Of a stretch of DNA of 64,000 nt, positions 11,470 through 23,962 are shown piece by piece. Every line of letters begins with the position of its first letter. Position 1 is the first letter of the stretch. The stretch is taken from positions 1 through 64,000 of the forward strand of contig JAAEOJ010000139.1 in the NCBI GenBank assembly GCA_024244685.1, written 5' to 3'. A program made the position numbers and the translations under genes. The notes under the pieces are model-generated. The model searched no databases. It had not been told where the DNA came from and saw only the letters and a list, made by a program, of their open reading frames with translations. This stretch comes from Mycoplasma sp. Lineage in GTDB: Bacteria > Bacillota_I > Bacilli_A > Mycoplasmatales > Metamycoplasmataceae.

Positions 11470-11925
11470 AAGTTCAACGTCTATATTTTCTCCATCAATA
11501 TTTAAAATAGCATAAGAAGGCCCGAATTCAGAACGAGGTAATGTTGGAGAACCAGGACAAACACTAATTATATTATCTTCTTTATTAAAATAAGGTATAT
11601 GAGAATGTCCATGGATTATAATATCTACATTTTCTTGTTTAGCTACCTTTTGGGGTAAATCCTGTCAATTATGAACATAAATTCCTCTAGTATGTCCATG
11701 AAGTATCATAAATTTCTTTCCTTTATATTCAAAAAATATTTCATCTTTTAAATCATTAAAATCATTATTGCCTCTTACTGCATAATCAAATAAAGAGTTA
11801 GCTCATTTAGAATTATTTTCTGAATCTCCTAAATGAATACTTAAATCATATTCTTCTTGAGAAAGTATTTTATTAACAATCTTTTCATTTCCATGATTAT
11901 CAGATATCAAAATAATTCTTTCCAT
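11455..11925 (-). CDS. YfcE/MJ0936-type metallophosphoesterase
   Basis: Small calcineurin-like phosphoesterase, 156 residues, predicted to hydrolyse phosphodiesters with two bound metals. Metal-ligand motifs are visible in order: ISDNHG (about residue 7), HLGD (about 31), VRGNND (about 49), LHGHTRG (about 75) and IIHGHSHIP (about 104). The normal DxH motif reads DNH, which is common in this subfamily. Its ATG overlaps the lspA stop by one base (TAATG), so it is translated from the lspA message. The physiological substrate is unknown. Confidence 0.88.
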
Positions 11926-12497
11926 TAATTTTCTTCCTTATCAAATATTAATAAATAAATAATATAAATAAGCATTATTCCAGAACCAACCATTACTTCA
12001 ACATCAGCTATATTGTAAGTTCCACCATTAGAAGTTGCTTTTGTTCATGGTGTAAAAATTCAATCTCTAACATAATGACCTGGTTGAGAATATCTATCAA
12101 TTATATTTCCCATAGAACCAGCAAATAATAAAGCTACAGCAAATGTACGTATTAAATTTTTAGAAAATAAAGCAAAAACAAACATTATAATAGATATTAA
12201 TGATGTTAAGGTTTGAACACCAGCAAAACCAATTCCATTTCCTAAAGATCTAAACATACCTGTATTTTTAGCTAATCTAACTCCAACAAAACCATTTTGA
12301 TATTGAAGTCCACCTTTATAATTAGAAAAAGCTCAACTTTTAGTTGTTTGATCTATTGTTACGAAAATAATAAAAGTTAAAGATATTATTGCTAAATTAA
12401 TAATGAATTGTTTTCTAGTAATAGAAAAGAAGTTCTTTAATACAACTTTTGCATTCTTTTTAAAAGTTTGAATATGTTTTTTTGTTGATTCTTTCAT
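11925..12497 (-). CDS. lspA: Lipoprotein signal peptidase II
   Basis: Membrane aspartyl protease that removes signal peptides from lipidated prolipoproteins, such as the one encoded at 1-767. 190 residues with four hydrophobic segments. Family motifs are present: RLAKNTGMF, AGSMGNIIDRYSQPGHYVRDW with the first catalytic Asp, and YNIADVEV with the second. An extra charged N-terminal tail of about 28 residues (KKHIQTFKKNAK) precedes the first helix and is longer than in most bacteria. The likely start is the ATG 7 nt downstream of a TATAAT box, without a ribosome site. Confidence 0.93.
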
Positions 12498-12503
12498 ATA
12501 TGT

Positions 12504-12509
12504 ATTATA
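12504..12509 (-). promoter_or_regulatory. -10 box 7 nt from the lspA start (leaderless)
   Basis: Minus-strand TATAAT, then ACATAT, then ATG. No Shine-Dalgarno sequence is available. It sits right behind the ileS terminator. Confidence 0.5.
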
Positions 12510-12521
12510 AAAGAAAAAGTA

Positions 12522-15164
<2,643 letters not shown>

Positions 15165-15385
15165 TTTTCTCCTTTTATATAAAAAAGTCCATTTAGGAGG
15201 TCAACGTACCACTCCTAAAGGACTTCTCTTATTTAACTTGTAACGTAAGTTATGCGCTTTGTTAAGTCTCAGAAGTGATGAATATTTATTAGGAAGGTTG
15301 ATTCTCAGCAAACATCAACTCTCTTAACTTCCATGTTATAAATAAACTTGTCTTCGTCTTTGATTTATATTTGTTATTTTTATTA
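15165..15385 (-). promoter_or_regulatory. T-box leader of ileS
   Basis: Untranslated leader that senses uncharged tRNA-Ile. Minus-strand features: a long stem I with distal hairpin GTTGAT / ATCAAC, then the T-box sequence GGAGTGGTACGTTGACC, then a terminator in which AAGTCC and TTTAGGAG pair with CTCCTAAA and GGACTT before a T run (plus positions about 15181-15226). The lower stem I region contains ATTCATCA; ATC followed by A is the best specifier candidate for Ile, though I cannot fix it without folding. Confidence 0.88.
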
Positions 15386-15401
15386 TATCAATAATAATCT
15401 T

Positions 15402-17000
15402 TTATTTAATATTTTTAATAATAGCTTCAATAAAAGCAGAAAATAAAGGATTAGGTTTTAATGGTCTAGCAGTGAATTCTGGGTGATATTGAACTCCTAA
15501 ATAGAATTTCTTATCTTTTAATTCACAAATTTCAACTAAATTAGTTTCTTTGTCATAACCAGAAAATGAGAATTTATCATCTTCTATTTGATCAATATAT
15601 TTAGAGTTAACTTCATATCTATGTCTATGTCTTTCGAAAACTTCATTTGAACCATAAATTTTAGCGGCTTGAGAACCTGGTTTAAGTGATGTTTTTGATT
15701 CTCCTAGTCTTAATGTTCCACCTATACTATCTTTTGTATTTTTACCTTTAATTAAATCAAATACAAATGTTCCTGTTTCTGATATTTCAGAACTAGTAGC
15801 ATCTTTTATACCCTTTTTAATAGCTTGAACAACAGTCATTGCTTGCATTCCAAAACAAATTCCGAAAGTTGGTATATCTTTTTCTCTTGTGTATTCAGCA
15901 GCAATTACTTTACCTTGGAATCCTCTTTTACCAAAACCTGGTAAAATCATAACACCATCAAGACCTTCTAAGTTTTTTTCTATATTTTCTTTTGTTAAGT
16001 TATCTGATTGAATTCATTTTAAGTTGATTTTTGCATTTAAATAATGTGAAGATATTTTTAAAGCTTCAATAATAGACATATAAGCATCTTCAAATTCTAT
16101 ATACTTACCAATCATACCTATTTCTAAATTATGTTTTTTTAATGTATCCACTTTCGATACAAATAATCTTCAATCATCTAATTCTGGTTTTTTATTTTCT
16201 AAACCAAAGAAATCTTCAATAATTTCAGCGACATTTTGTTTTTCAAAATTAAGAGGAATTTTATAAATGTTTGAGGAATCAGGAACTGAAATAACTGAAT
16301 CTTTATCAACATAAGAAGTAAAAGATATTTTTTCTTTAACTAAATTAGTAATAGGATTAGTAGATCTAACTAAAATCATATTAGGTTGTATAGCTAATTC
16401 ATGTAGTCTTGACATAGAGAATTGAGAAGGTTTTGTTTTAAACTCTTTAGAAGCAGATAAAAATGGTATATATGTTGTATGAATAAAGAAACAATCTTTA
16501 GGCTGTTTTCTACCTAAAAATGAAATAGACTTTAAGAAAGCAAGAGACTCAATGTCCCCAACTGTTCCTCCAATCTCAGTAATAACAAATTCAGCTTTAG
16601 ATTCTTTTCCAGCTTTTTTAATTAATTCTTCTACTTCATCAGTAAAGTGAGGTATGATTTGAACTGTTTTTCCACCATATTCTCCACGTCTTTCTTTTTC
16701 AAGTATTTTCATAAAAATTTGAGCACTTGTGAAATTTGAAAGTTTTGAAAAATTTTCACCAATAAATCTTTCATAATGTCCAAGATCTAAATCTGTTTCT
16801 GCTCCATCTGCAGTTACATAAACTTCACCATGTTCAAAAGGAGACATTGTTCCTGGATCAAAATTTAAATAAGGGTCAAGTTTTTGAACAAAGACTTTGT
16901 AACCTTTTGCTTTTAATAATCTACCTATTGATGCTGCTGAAACACCTTTTCCTAAGCCTGATAAAACACCACCAGTTACAAAAATATACTTTGTTGACAT
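15402..17000 (-). CDS. pyrG: CTP synthase
   Basis: Makes CTP from UTP, ATP and glutamine; cytoplasmic. 532 residues, full length. The N-terminal synthetase domain shows FVTGGVLSGLGKG (P-loop, residues 7-19) and TEIGGTVGDIES. The C-terminal glutaminase domain shows ILPGFGKRG, the nucleophile Cys in FGICFGMQ, and the His in GVQYHPEF. It lies downstream of ftsZ behind a terminator, with AGGAG before the ATG. It would let the cell make cytidine nucleotides from uridine nucleotides. Confidence 0.97.
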
Positions 17001-17041
17001 CTAAACTCCTTTTTTTTAATCAATAATAAAAATTATACATT

Positions 17042-17064
17042 AAAAAGAGCACATCTCTGTGCTC
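17042..17064 (-). terminator. Terminator between ftsZ and pyrG
   Basis: Minus-strand hairpin GAGCACA GAGA TGTGCTC followed by TTTTT. A strong 7-bp stem with a tetraloop. Confidence 0.85.
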
Positions 17065-17118
17065 TCTATTAAAGACAATTTTAAATAGACTTCGAAACAT
17101 CGTCGTGAAAACATAAAA

Positions 17119-18315
17119 TTATCTTCTTAAAAATGCTGGCAGTTCATCATCGTCATCATCTTCGGGATCATCAAATGGAGAATTTTCAATTGTGTTTTCT
17201 TTTTCATCTAAAGATATTTTCTTTGTTGGAAAGGGATCTTTAGAAAGAAGTTCTTTTGTTTCTTCATTATCAAGGGAAATATCCATAGTATCAACCATTT
17301 TTGTTTCCTCTTTTTTAATATCAGAATTTGATTCTTTATTAACTTCATCTTCTAAACCAGTTGCAATAACAGATACGTAAATTTCGTTTCCTAAACTTTC
17401 GTTTATTGAAACACCAAAAATAATATTTAAATCATTTCCTGCGGCTTGTTGTATTGCTATAACAGCTTGGTTCGCTTCATCTAGTGTAATATCTCCACCA
17501 GAAATGTTAATAATAGCATCTTTAGCTCCTTTAATAGAAGCTTCTAAGATAGGAGAGGAGATGGCGTTAATAGCAGCTTTAACAGCTCTATCTTCACCAG
17601 AAGATTCTTTTCCAATTCCAATTAAGGCTGGACCTCTATCTTTCATGATCGAATTTACATCAGCGAAGTCAAGATTAATTAAAGCCGGTACAGCTATTAG
17701 ATCTGTAATAGTTCTAACAGTTTGTTTCAGAACTTTATCGGCATATAAGAATGAGTCTTTCAATGAAATTCCACCATACTGTTGAAGTAATTTGTTATTA
17801 GAAATAACAATTAGTGAATCCACTGATTCTCTCATAGATTCTAAACCAATATTAGAATTTTGAGTTCTTCTAGTTCCTTCGAATGAGAATGGAGTTGTTA
17901 TGATACCAACTGTCAAGCAACCCATTTCTTTAGCAATTTTTGCTATGATTGGACCTGCTCCGGTACCTGTTCCACCACCCATTCCTGCGGCTATAATAAC
18001 CATATCTGCACCTGTAATAGTTCTTTTAATAAGATCTTGAGATTCGATTGCTGCTTTCTTACCTTCAACTGGATTTGCTCCAGCTCCTAGACCTCTTTCG
18101 CTTTTACCTAAGTGTAAAACGACGTCAGCAGGAGAGGCATTTAAAACTTGCTCATCTGTATTAGCGACAATGAATTCAACACCTTTGATTCCTTCACGGA
18201 TCATTGAATGTACTGTGTTGTTTCCACCACCACCAACTCCGATGACTTTTATTTTAGCAACGTCATCTATTTTATTGCCGATATGAGATTTTACTTCTCT
18301 ATTTTGTTCGTTCAT
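17119..18315 (-). CDS. ftsZ: Cell division protein FtsZ
   Basis: Tubulin-like GTPase that forms the division ring. 398 residues. It has the GTP-binding glycine loop GGGTGTGAG (about residue 115), the N-terminal GVGGGGNN motif and the T7 loop (NLDFADVNSIM). A charged linker with many Asp/Glu leads to a conserved C-terminal peptide (DELPAFLRR), the site that normally binds FtsA. It has a strong AGGAGG ribosome site and overlaps the upstream FtsA-like gene by 17 nt, which supports coupled translation. Confidence 0.97.
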   Translation of the reverse strand: MNEQNREVKSHIGNKIDDVAKIKVIGVGGGGNNTVHSMIREGIKGVEFIVANTDEQVLNASPADVVLHLGKSERGLGAGANPVEGKKAAIESQDLIKRTITGADMVIIAAGMGGGTGTGAGPIIAKIAKEMGCLTVGIITTPFSFEGTRRTQNSNIGLESMRESVDSLIVISNNKLLQQYGGISLKDSFLYADKVLKQTVRTITDLIAVPALINLDFADVNSIMKDRGPALIGIGKESSGEDRAVKAAINAISSPILEASIKGAKDAIINISGGDITLDEANQAVIAIQQAAGNDLNIIFGVSINESLGNEIYVSVIATGLEDEVNKESNSDIKKEETKMVDTMDISLDNEETKELLSKDPFPTKKISLDEKENTIENSPFDDPEDDDDDELPAFLRR

Positions 18316-19534
18316 ATATTCCTCCTAAGATATTGTTCATAAATATTTTGAACTTGGATTTTTTTGAATTCTTAAATATTTCTATAGAATTCGGGTTTGT
18401 CATTACTATTGTATCAAAAGTTCTTCCTATTAAATTATTATACCTTTCAATTAGATTATTTGTTGCAATTGTTTCAAGATTTTGAATATTTAATGATATA
18501 AACGTTAATGGTTTATACATTTTAACATATTCTGTTGAAAAAATTTCTTTTGTAAATTCAATAATATTTCTAATTGAAGTTATTTCTCCAGAAATAGTAA
18601 TAGATAAATTTTTAAGACTTTCATATTTTTCAATATAAGCTTGAGTAAACGTTGCTATTTTATGAACAAATTGTTCGATAATTTTGCAAAGATCTTTTTC
18701 TGTATGAGATACAATGTCTATTCCTCTATTGCTAGTGAATATTACTTCATTATTTTTTGAATTCAGATTTCCATGAATTCTTAATAAATTAGACGCCACT
18801 TCTTCAGAACAGTTAAACTTTTGTGAAACTGCCTTAATAAGTTTTGCATAACCTAAATCAAATTCTAATATTGAAATCGTTGCAAAGTTAGTATTTATTG
18901 TAACTGATGTTCTTTCCATACCTGTGTGCAATGAAATTGCACCTTCAGCTAACGCAGATCCTGAAATAGTCTCGTGCGCAAATGTATGGGTATCTGTAAC
19001 AATTTGTAATAACTCTAAATTTGATGAAGTTATAATATCTTTTACATATCTATAGACATCAGAAGCTATAGTTGATATAGCTATTCTAATACCTAATTCG
19101 TGACCTTTTTTGTTTAATGGAGCTTTGTTGTAAGTCTTTGTTGTTACATCCATTAGATTAAATTTTATCGGTTGAGATAAAATTATTTCTTTACCTTCAA
19201 TTGTTGAAGTCTTTTTTGCTAAAGCAATAAGATTTTCAACATCTGTTTTAGTAACATGAGATGAAGCTAAATTTATTTTCTTATCAATTATATTCACTTC
19301 AAGATTTGTTTTCTTGTTAGATTCTACAATTGCAATAACTGATTTTATTTCACCAGCTATTTTTTCATTTATTTCTGAAATACTTTTTTTAATAAAACTA
19401 GATTGTTCAAGCGGCTTTATAGTTCAAAGAGTATTGTTAAAGATTTCAACAAGGTTTGTTGAAATTTTTTCTAAACAAACAATTTTAATAAAGTTTTTGC
19501 TTAATTTGATTGTAGTAATTAAATTTCTTTTCAT
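18299..19534 (-). CDS. ftsA: FtsA-like actin-family division protein
   Basis: Probable membrane tether for FtsZ, 411 residues. Actin-fold features are weak but ordered: an N-terminal phosphate-1-like strand (LITTIKLSKNFIKIVCLEK), a phosphate-2-like segment (ISLHTGMERTSVTI, about residue 215) and an adenosine-like segment (LSITISGEITSIRNI). Several glycines expected in FtsA are missing, so ATP binding may be altered. I chose the ATG at 19534 because it includes the first actin strand; a GTG at 19297 would remove it. It lies between rsmH and ftsZ, the usual ftsA place, and the FtsZ tail needed for binding is present. Position supports the name more than sequence does. Confidence 0.7.
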
Positions 19535-19548
19535 TTAAATAATCCTTA

Positions 19549-20445
19549 CTATCTTAATTTTGTAATAACTCTTAGTTTAGCACTTCGAGCTCTACGATTT
19601 TCATCTATCTCAGCGTCTTTTGCTTTGATTGTTTTTACTGAAAATTCTTTTTCTAGTTGAATTGGCAACTTTCCAGTTTTGTCTTTTGTTAAATTACCAA
19701 AAAACTTTTTAACTATTCTATCTTCAATAGAATGAAAAGTTATTACTGCAAATTTGCCTCCCGTTTTTAATAACGTTAAACCGTCATTTAAGGCTTGTTT
19801 TAATGAATCCATTTCATTGTTTACGGCTATTCTTATAGCTTGGAAAACAGGTTTAGCTGGATTCTTTTTCCTTACAATCTTGGCTGGGAGAGTTTCCCTC
19901 AATAAATCAACTAACTGTGTTGTAGTGTCAATTGGTCTATTTTCTATGACAGCTTTCGCAATTTGACGAGCAAACTTTACATCAGCGTATTCATACAAAA
20001 TATTGATCAATTGTGTTTCACTTCAACTGTTAATAATTTTATGAGCGTCAAGCTCCTGGCTTCGATCCATACGCATGTCAAGGCGTGATTCTTTATTATA
20101 AGAAAAACCTCTTTCTGCGTTGTCTAACTGTGGTGAAGAAACTCCTAAATCCAATAGGATTCCATCTACGGCTTCAATTCCATTGTTTTTTAATTCTTCC
20201 TTAATAAATCTGTTGTCTGAATGAATTAAAATGTAATTGTCAGATATTTGAGAAAGACGATTGCCACTTTCATTTATGGCTTCTATGTCTTTATCGAATG
20301 ATACTAATAGCCCTTTAGGAATTCTTTTTAATATTTCTGAAGAATGTCCACCTCGACCAAGTGTTAAGTCAACATAAGTTCCATCTTTTTTGATAGATAA
20401 TTGTTCTAAGCAGTGATTAAGCATAACTGGTATATGTTTTACCAT
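19549..20445 (-). CDS. rsmH: 16S rRNA (cytosine(1402)-N4)-methyltransferase
   Basis: Methylates C1402 of 16S rRNA using SAM (formerly mraW). 298 residues, normal length. The SAM site is in YVDLTLGRGGHS (about residue 24), and the family signatures LLDLGVSSPQLD and FHSIEDRIVKKFF are present. It lies between mraZ and the FtsA-like gene, 14 nt before the latter, in the classical division cluster. Confidence 0.96.
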
Positions 20446-20886
20446 TTATATCTCAACCCCTTCTTTGAATAATGCTTCTGCTAATTCATCAAGTGATCCT
20501 TCAGTAGTTGTTGTAGATTGGAATTTTTGGAATTCATCTTTATTTCAGATTTCAACTTTATCTCCCACTCCTACGAATGCTACTTCTTTTTTGATAGAGG
20601 CTAGGTTTATGATTTCATCTGGCATATTAACTCTTCCGAGTTTATCGGCATTTAATTCAACAGTATTTCCAAATAATACTCTAGCATACTTACGCAGAGT
20701 TTTATTTAACATATTGTTTGAAAGTAAACGTTCTCTTAATGATTCAAAAGCTTTTGCTGATCTTAGTTCTAAAACCATATCAGGACCATATGTTGCATAA
20801 ACAACATCACCAAGATCCTTACGGAACTTAGCTGGTAATACTAGCCTTTTTTTATCGTCAAACGAACGAAAATAATGACCTACCAT
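20446..20886 (-). CDS. mraZ: MraZ transcriptional regulator
   Basis: DNA-binding regulator of the division cluster, 146 residues. Two AbrB-like half domains are visible, the first with DDKKRLVLPAKFR and the second with ADKLGRVNMPDEI, both matching the DxxGR / lPa pattern. I take the ATG at 20886 (MVGHYF) rather than a GTG three codons earlier, because AAGGAG lies 8 nt before it. It precedes rsmH by a TAA-ATG junction. Three direct TGGAA repeats at 10-bp spacing in front of the gene suggest autoregulation. Confidence 0.93.
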
Positions 20887-20915
20887 TTTTTCCACTCCTT
20901 TCCACTATCTTCCAT
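20887..20915 (-). promoter_or_regulatory. Predicted MraZ operator
   Basis: On the minus strand TGGAA occurs three times at exact 10-bp spacing: TGGAAGATAG, TGGAAAGGAG, TGGAAAAAA. MraZ is known to bind short G-rich repeats spaced one helical turn apart. The array overlaps the ribosome site and follows a TATAAT box (about 20916-20921). Confidence 0.65.
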
Positions 20916-20958
20916 ATTATACACCAAAAGATATATTAAAATAACAAAAAAATATAAA

Positions 20959-20983
20959 AAAAACACTGATTATAATCAGTGTT
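20959..20983 (-). terminator. Terminator after rpmF
   Basis: Minus-strand hairpin AACACTGATTA / TAATCAGTGTT followed by TTTTTT. It separates rpmF from the mraZ operon. Confidence 0.8.
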
Positions 20984-20994
20984 AATTTGTTTAT

Positions 20995-21180
20995 TTAATT
21001 ATTTATTCCTTCAATAACTTTTCTGTCTTTATAAAATCCACAGAATTTACAAGCTCTATGTTGTTGTATTTTTTCTCCACAATTTTTACATGAAATTAAG
21101 TTTTGAATTTTTAAAGCATCATGTGCTCTTCTAGTTCTTTTACGTCTTTTGGATGTTTTTCTCTTTGGTACTATAGCCAT
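20995..21180 (-). CDS. rpmF: 50S ribosomal protein L32
   Basis: Small ribosomal protein, 61 residues. It begins MAIVPKRKTSKRRKR and has the zinc-ribbon cysteines CKNC and CKFC about 16 residues apart. A GGAG ribosome site precedes the ATG. It lies upstream of mraZ, as in several related genomes, but is separated from it by a terminator. Confidence 0.97.
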   Translation of the reverse strand: MAIVPKRKTSKRRKRTRRAHDALKIQNLISCKNCGEKIQQHRACKFCGFYKDRKVIEGINN

Positions 21181-21250
21181 GGTGTCTCCTTTTTAAGTAA
21201 AAAAATTATAACAAAAAAAATGTTTTTAATAATATAAAAAACCAAAATGT

Positions 21251-21256
21251 TAAAAT
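21251..21256 (+). promoter_or_regulatory. -10-like box 7 nt from the tmcAL start
   Basis: TAAAAT is followed by TAATAT and then ATG at 21263, with no Shine-Dalgarno sequence. Same arrangement as at rluD and lspA. Confidence 0.35.
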
Positions 21257-21262
21257 TAATAT

Positions 21263-22153
21263 ATGTCAATAGGAATAATAGCAGAATACAACCCTTTTCA
21301 TAATGGCCATATATTTCAGTTAGAATATGCTAAAAAGAAATGACCAAATGAAAATATAATAATAATAATGTCTGGAAAATATGTTCAAAGAGGTGAAATT
21401 GCAATAGCTACTTTTGAGGAAAGAAAAAAAATGGCTTTAAAGTATGGAGCTTCTAAAGTTATTGAACTTCCTTTCGAATATGCAACTCAAGCAGCACATA
21501 TTTTTGCTAGTGGAGCTGTTAAAATTGCTAATGAAAATGGTATAAATAAATTATTGTTTGGATCAGAAAGTGATGATGTAGATAATTTAATACTTATAGC
21601 AAAAACTATTAAAAATCGTAAATCAGAATATAAAAAACTATTAAAATCAAATTTAAAAACCGGACTTAGTTTTCCAAAGTCTGCTGCAGATGCTTTAACT
21701 AAATTAATTGGAGAAAACATAACTTTACCAAATGATATTTTAGGGTTGGAATATATAAAAGCTATTATTGAAAATGATTATAATATTGAACCATACTCAA
21801 TTAAAAGAACTGTTGAGTTTCACTCTGATGAGACTAACGAAAAATTTGCTTCAGCTTCATTAATTAGAAAAATGATTAAAAATGGAGAAGATGTCTCTAA
21901 ATATACACCAATGAAACTAAATAGTGATTTCGAAAAAATAGAAGATTATTATAAAGAGTTTCAAAAAATAGTTAAAGAAACACCACCTGAAGAATTAGCG
22001 AAATCAAAAATGATTAGCGAAGGCATGGAAAATTTATTTAAAAAACATATAGATGCCAAAACTTATGAAGAGTTTGTAGATAGAACTAATTCTAAGCGTT
22101 ACACTTCTTCTAGAATTAAAAGGGTTATGTTATATGTATTATTAAAAAAATAG
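21263..22153 (+). CDS. tmcAL: TmcAL-like tRNA-Met cytidine acetate ligase, short form
   Basis: Probably acetylates C34 of elongator tRNA-Met using acetate and ATP, 296 residues. The nucleotidyltransferase core starts GIIAEYNPFHNGH (HIGH-like, residues 3-15), then LPFEYATQAAHIFASGAV and a loop ASASLIRKMI that matches the ISxTxIR element of the fold. The C-terminus ends soon after RYTSSRIKR. The Bacillus enzyme, from memory, is about 400 residues, so about 100 C-terminal residues are missing here. The gene faces rpmF divergently and converges on the MATE gene. Confidence 0.8.
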
Positions 22154-22170
22154 GTTTAACCTATTTTTTT
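22144..22170. terminator. Bidirectional terminator, tmcAL / MATE
   Basis: Hairpin AAATAGG TTTAA CCTATTT with A and T runs on either side; serves the two convergent genes. Confidence 0.75.
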
Positions 22171-23730
22171 TCTGGATAATTTGTCATTAATTTCTTGAAT
22201 TCTTTCATCTAGTGTTTTATGTTTTTTTTCTAATTTATTTCAGGTAAATATACCAATAAAGAAAATTAATAATCCTGATAATAATGAAATAGAAGGGAAC
22301 ATTCATCAGAATAAGAATTCTGATTGAGGGTAACTTATTGATAAAGCTTTAAATATAAATAATACCGGGAAGAATATTATGAATCCTCTGGCCGTTGAAG
22401 AAATAAATGAAAATAATATTCTATCTGTTGATGTAAATAAAATCATTCCTCCTATTGCTGGTACAAATAAAGGTGATCCCAACATAGTTATTGCAATAAC
22501 AGTTCTTATAGTTTTAAAATCATCAGGTGATACTTTTATCGCTTTTAATAAAGGTATTGTTAATGCTCCTGCTGCTAATGCATAAATAATTAAAGAAAAT
22601 ATAAATGAATAAAGTGCAGCATATTTGATACTTAATTTAACTCTATCTATATTTTTGGCACCATAATTAAATCCTGCTATTGGTGAGATTCCTTGCACAA
22701 AACCAAAAAGCATTGGAAAGAATAATCCATAAATAGGTAGCACAGAAGTTATAATGATCTTCATTTTTGGTTGTCCTGGAACATTAGAGTAAACGGCTTG
22801 ATTTACATCTCCTATAGCATTTTGTTGAACAGAACCAGTAATTGATTGCGCTAAATTTCTAAAGAAAGGTGAAATACCAACTATTAATATTCCTATAATT
22901 GATTTTCAATTAAACTTACCAAACATATTACCAAAAGTTATAATGGTATCTTTTCTAATGTGAACTAATATTCCTAATATTATTACAAATGTGATTACAT
23001 CAGCTATAGCAGTAGCTAAAGCGGCTCCTTCAATTCCCATTTTCAAAGGACCCATAAATAATCAATCCATAAATAAATTAAAAAATACAGGAAGTAACAT
23101 TGCAATACCAGCTTCTTTCATTCTACCTTCTACTCTAAATAAAGAAGAAACTAAATTTGAAAAGTAATAAATAGGATTTGCTATAGAAAGAATTCAAATA
23201 TATTTATAAGCTTGATCAATAATATACTTTCTACTTTCTGATAAAAAATCATTCATAAGTGGGTTAGAAGAATTATGCGAAGATAATTGATAACTTGTTC
23301 AAGGTTTAGCACAAACAACGAATAATGGTATAGCTAATGTGGTTAATAAAATACCAAAAAACATACCTGTCTTAATAGTGTTTATAGCTCTTTTTTTATC
23401 TCCTCTTCCTAAGTTTATAGAAACCCTTGTTGAAACACCAACTGTAAATAATAAAGTTATAGCAAGAAGTAAATTAAAGGTTGGTTGTGAATAAGACATT
23501 ATTTGTCTAATTATATTTTGTTTCATTGATGCAATTTCTGATGAGCTTTTACCTAAAGTTTTTAAAGTTTGAAGTTCAATGCTATCTCAAGCAAAATTAA
23601 TTGAAAGAACAGAATCAGAAAAAGAATATAAACCAATTATGGACATAATTATAATTGAAGGTATTGATAATTTTAATGTTAACTTTCAAATAGGCATTTT
23701 TTCAAACATTTCCATTCTACTATTTTTCAT
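22156..23730 (-). CDS. MATE-family efflux transporter
   Basis: Multidrug/toxin extrusion or flippase-type membrane protein, 524 residues. It has about twelve hydrophobic segments. MATE-like patterns include PTFNLLLAITLLFTVGVSTRVS with NLGRGDKKRA after it, and a matching second half containing GFVQGISPIAGFNYGAK. A basic C-terminal tail follows the last helix. A GGAG ribosome site precedes the ATG. The substrate cannot be told. Confidence 0.88.
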
Positions 23731-23782
23731 TTTTGAGCTCCTTTTTTTATATTTATAAATTTTATTTTTATTATAACACAAT

Positions 23783-23817
23783 AAAAAAATAACCTTTGAT
23801 TATTAAATAGGTTATTT
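23783..23817 (-). terminator. Terminator after the 48-aa membrane protein
   Basis: Minus-strand hairpin AAATAACCT / AGGTTATTT with a loop of about 13 nt, followed by a T run. Overlaps the stop codon. Confidence 0.65.
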
Positions 23818-23962
23818 ACATTAGTCCTGATCAAGTGAAAATAAGTAATGGTAATAATAATATAAGTGCTAATATTGACATTATTTTTAATATTGTTAGC
23901 ATTATCTTTTTCTCTTGTTGTTTTTCTTTTTTAGTTAATGAAACTTTCTTTTTTTTAGACAT
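23816..23962 (-). CDS. Small single-pass membrane protein (48 aa)
   Basis: Unrecognised. A very basic start (MSKKKKVSLTKKEKQQEKK) is followed by one hydrophobic helix (about residues 22-44) and a short outside end. Its start lies inside the 3' end of the 175-residue gene (8-nt overlap), and an AGGAGT ribosome site lies there, so it is likely translated from the same message. It is followed directly by a terminator. Size and shape resemble small assembly or translocon factors, but no motif supports a specific name. Confidence 0.6.

Noticed and set aside
20545..20895. GTG start of mraZ at 20895
   Set aside because: The ATG three codons later has a well-spaced AAGGAG and matches the usual MraZ N-terminus.
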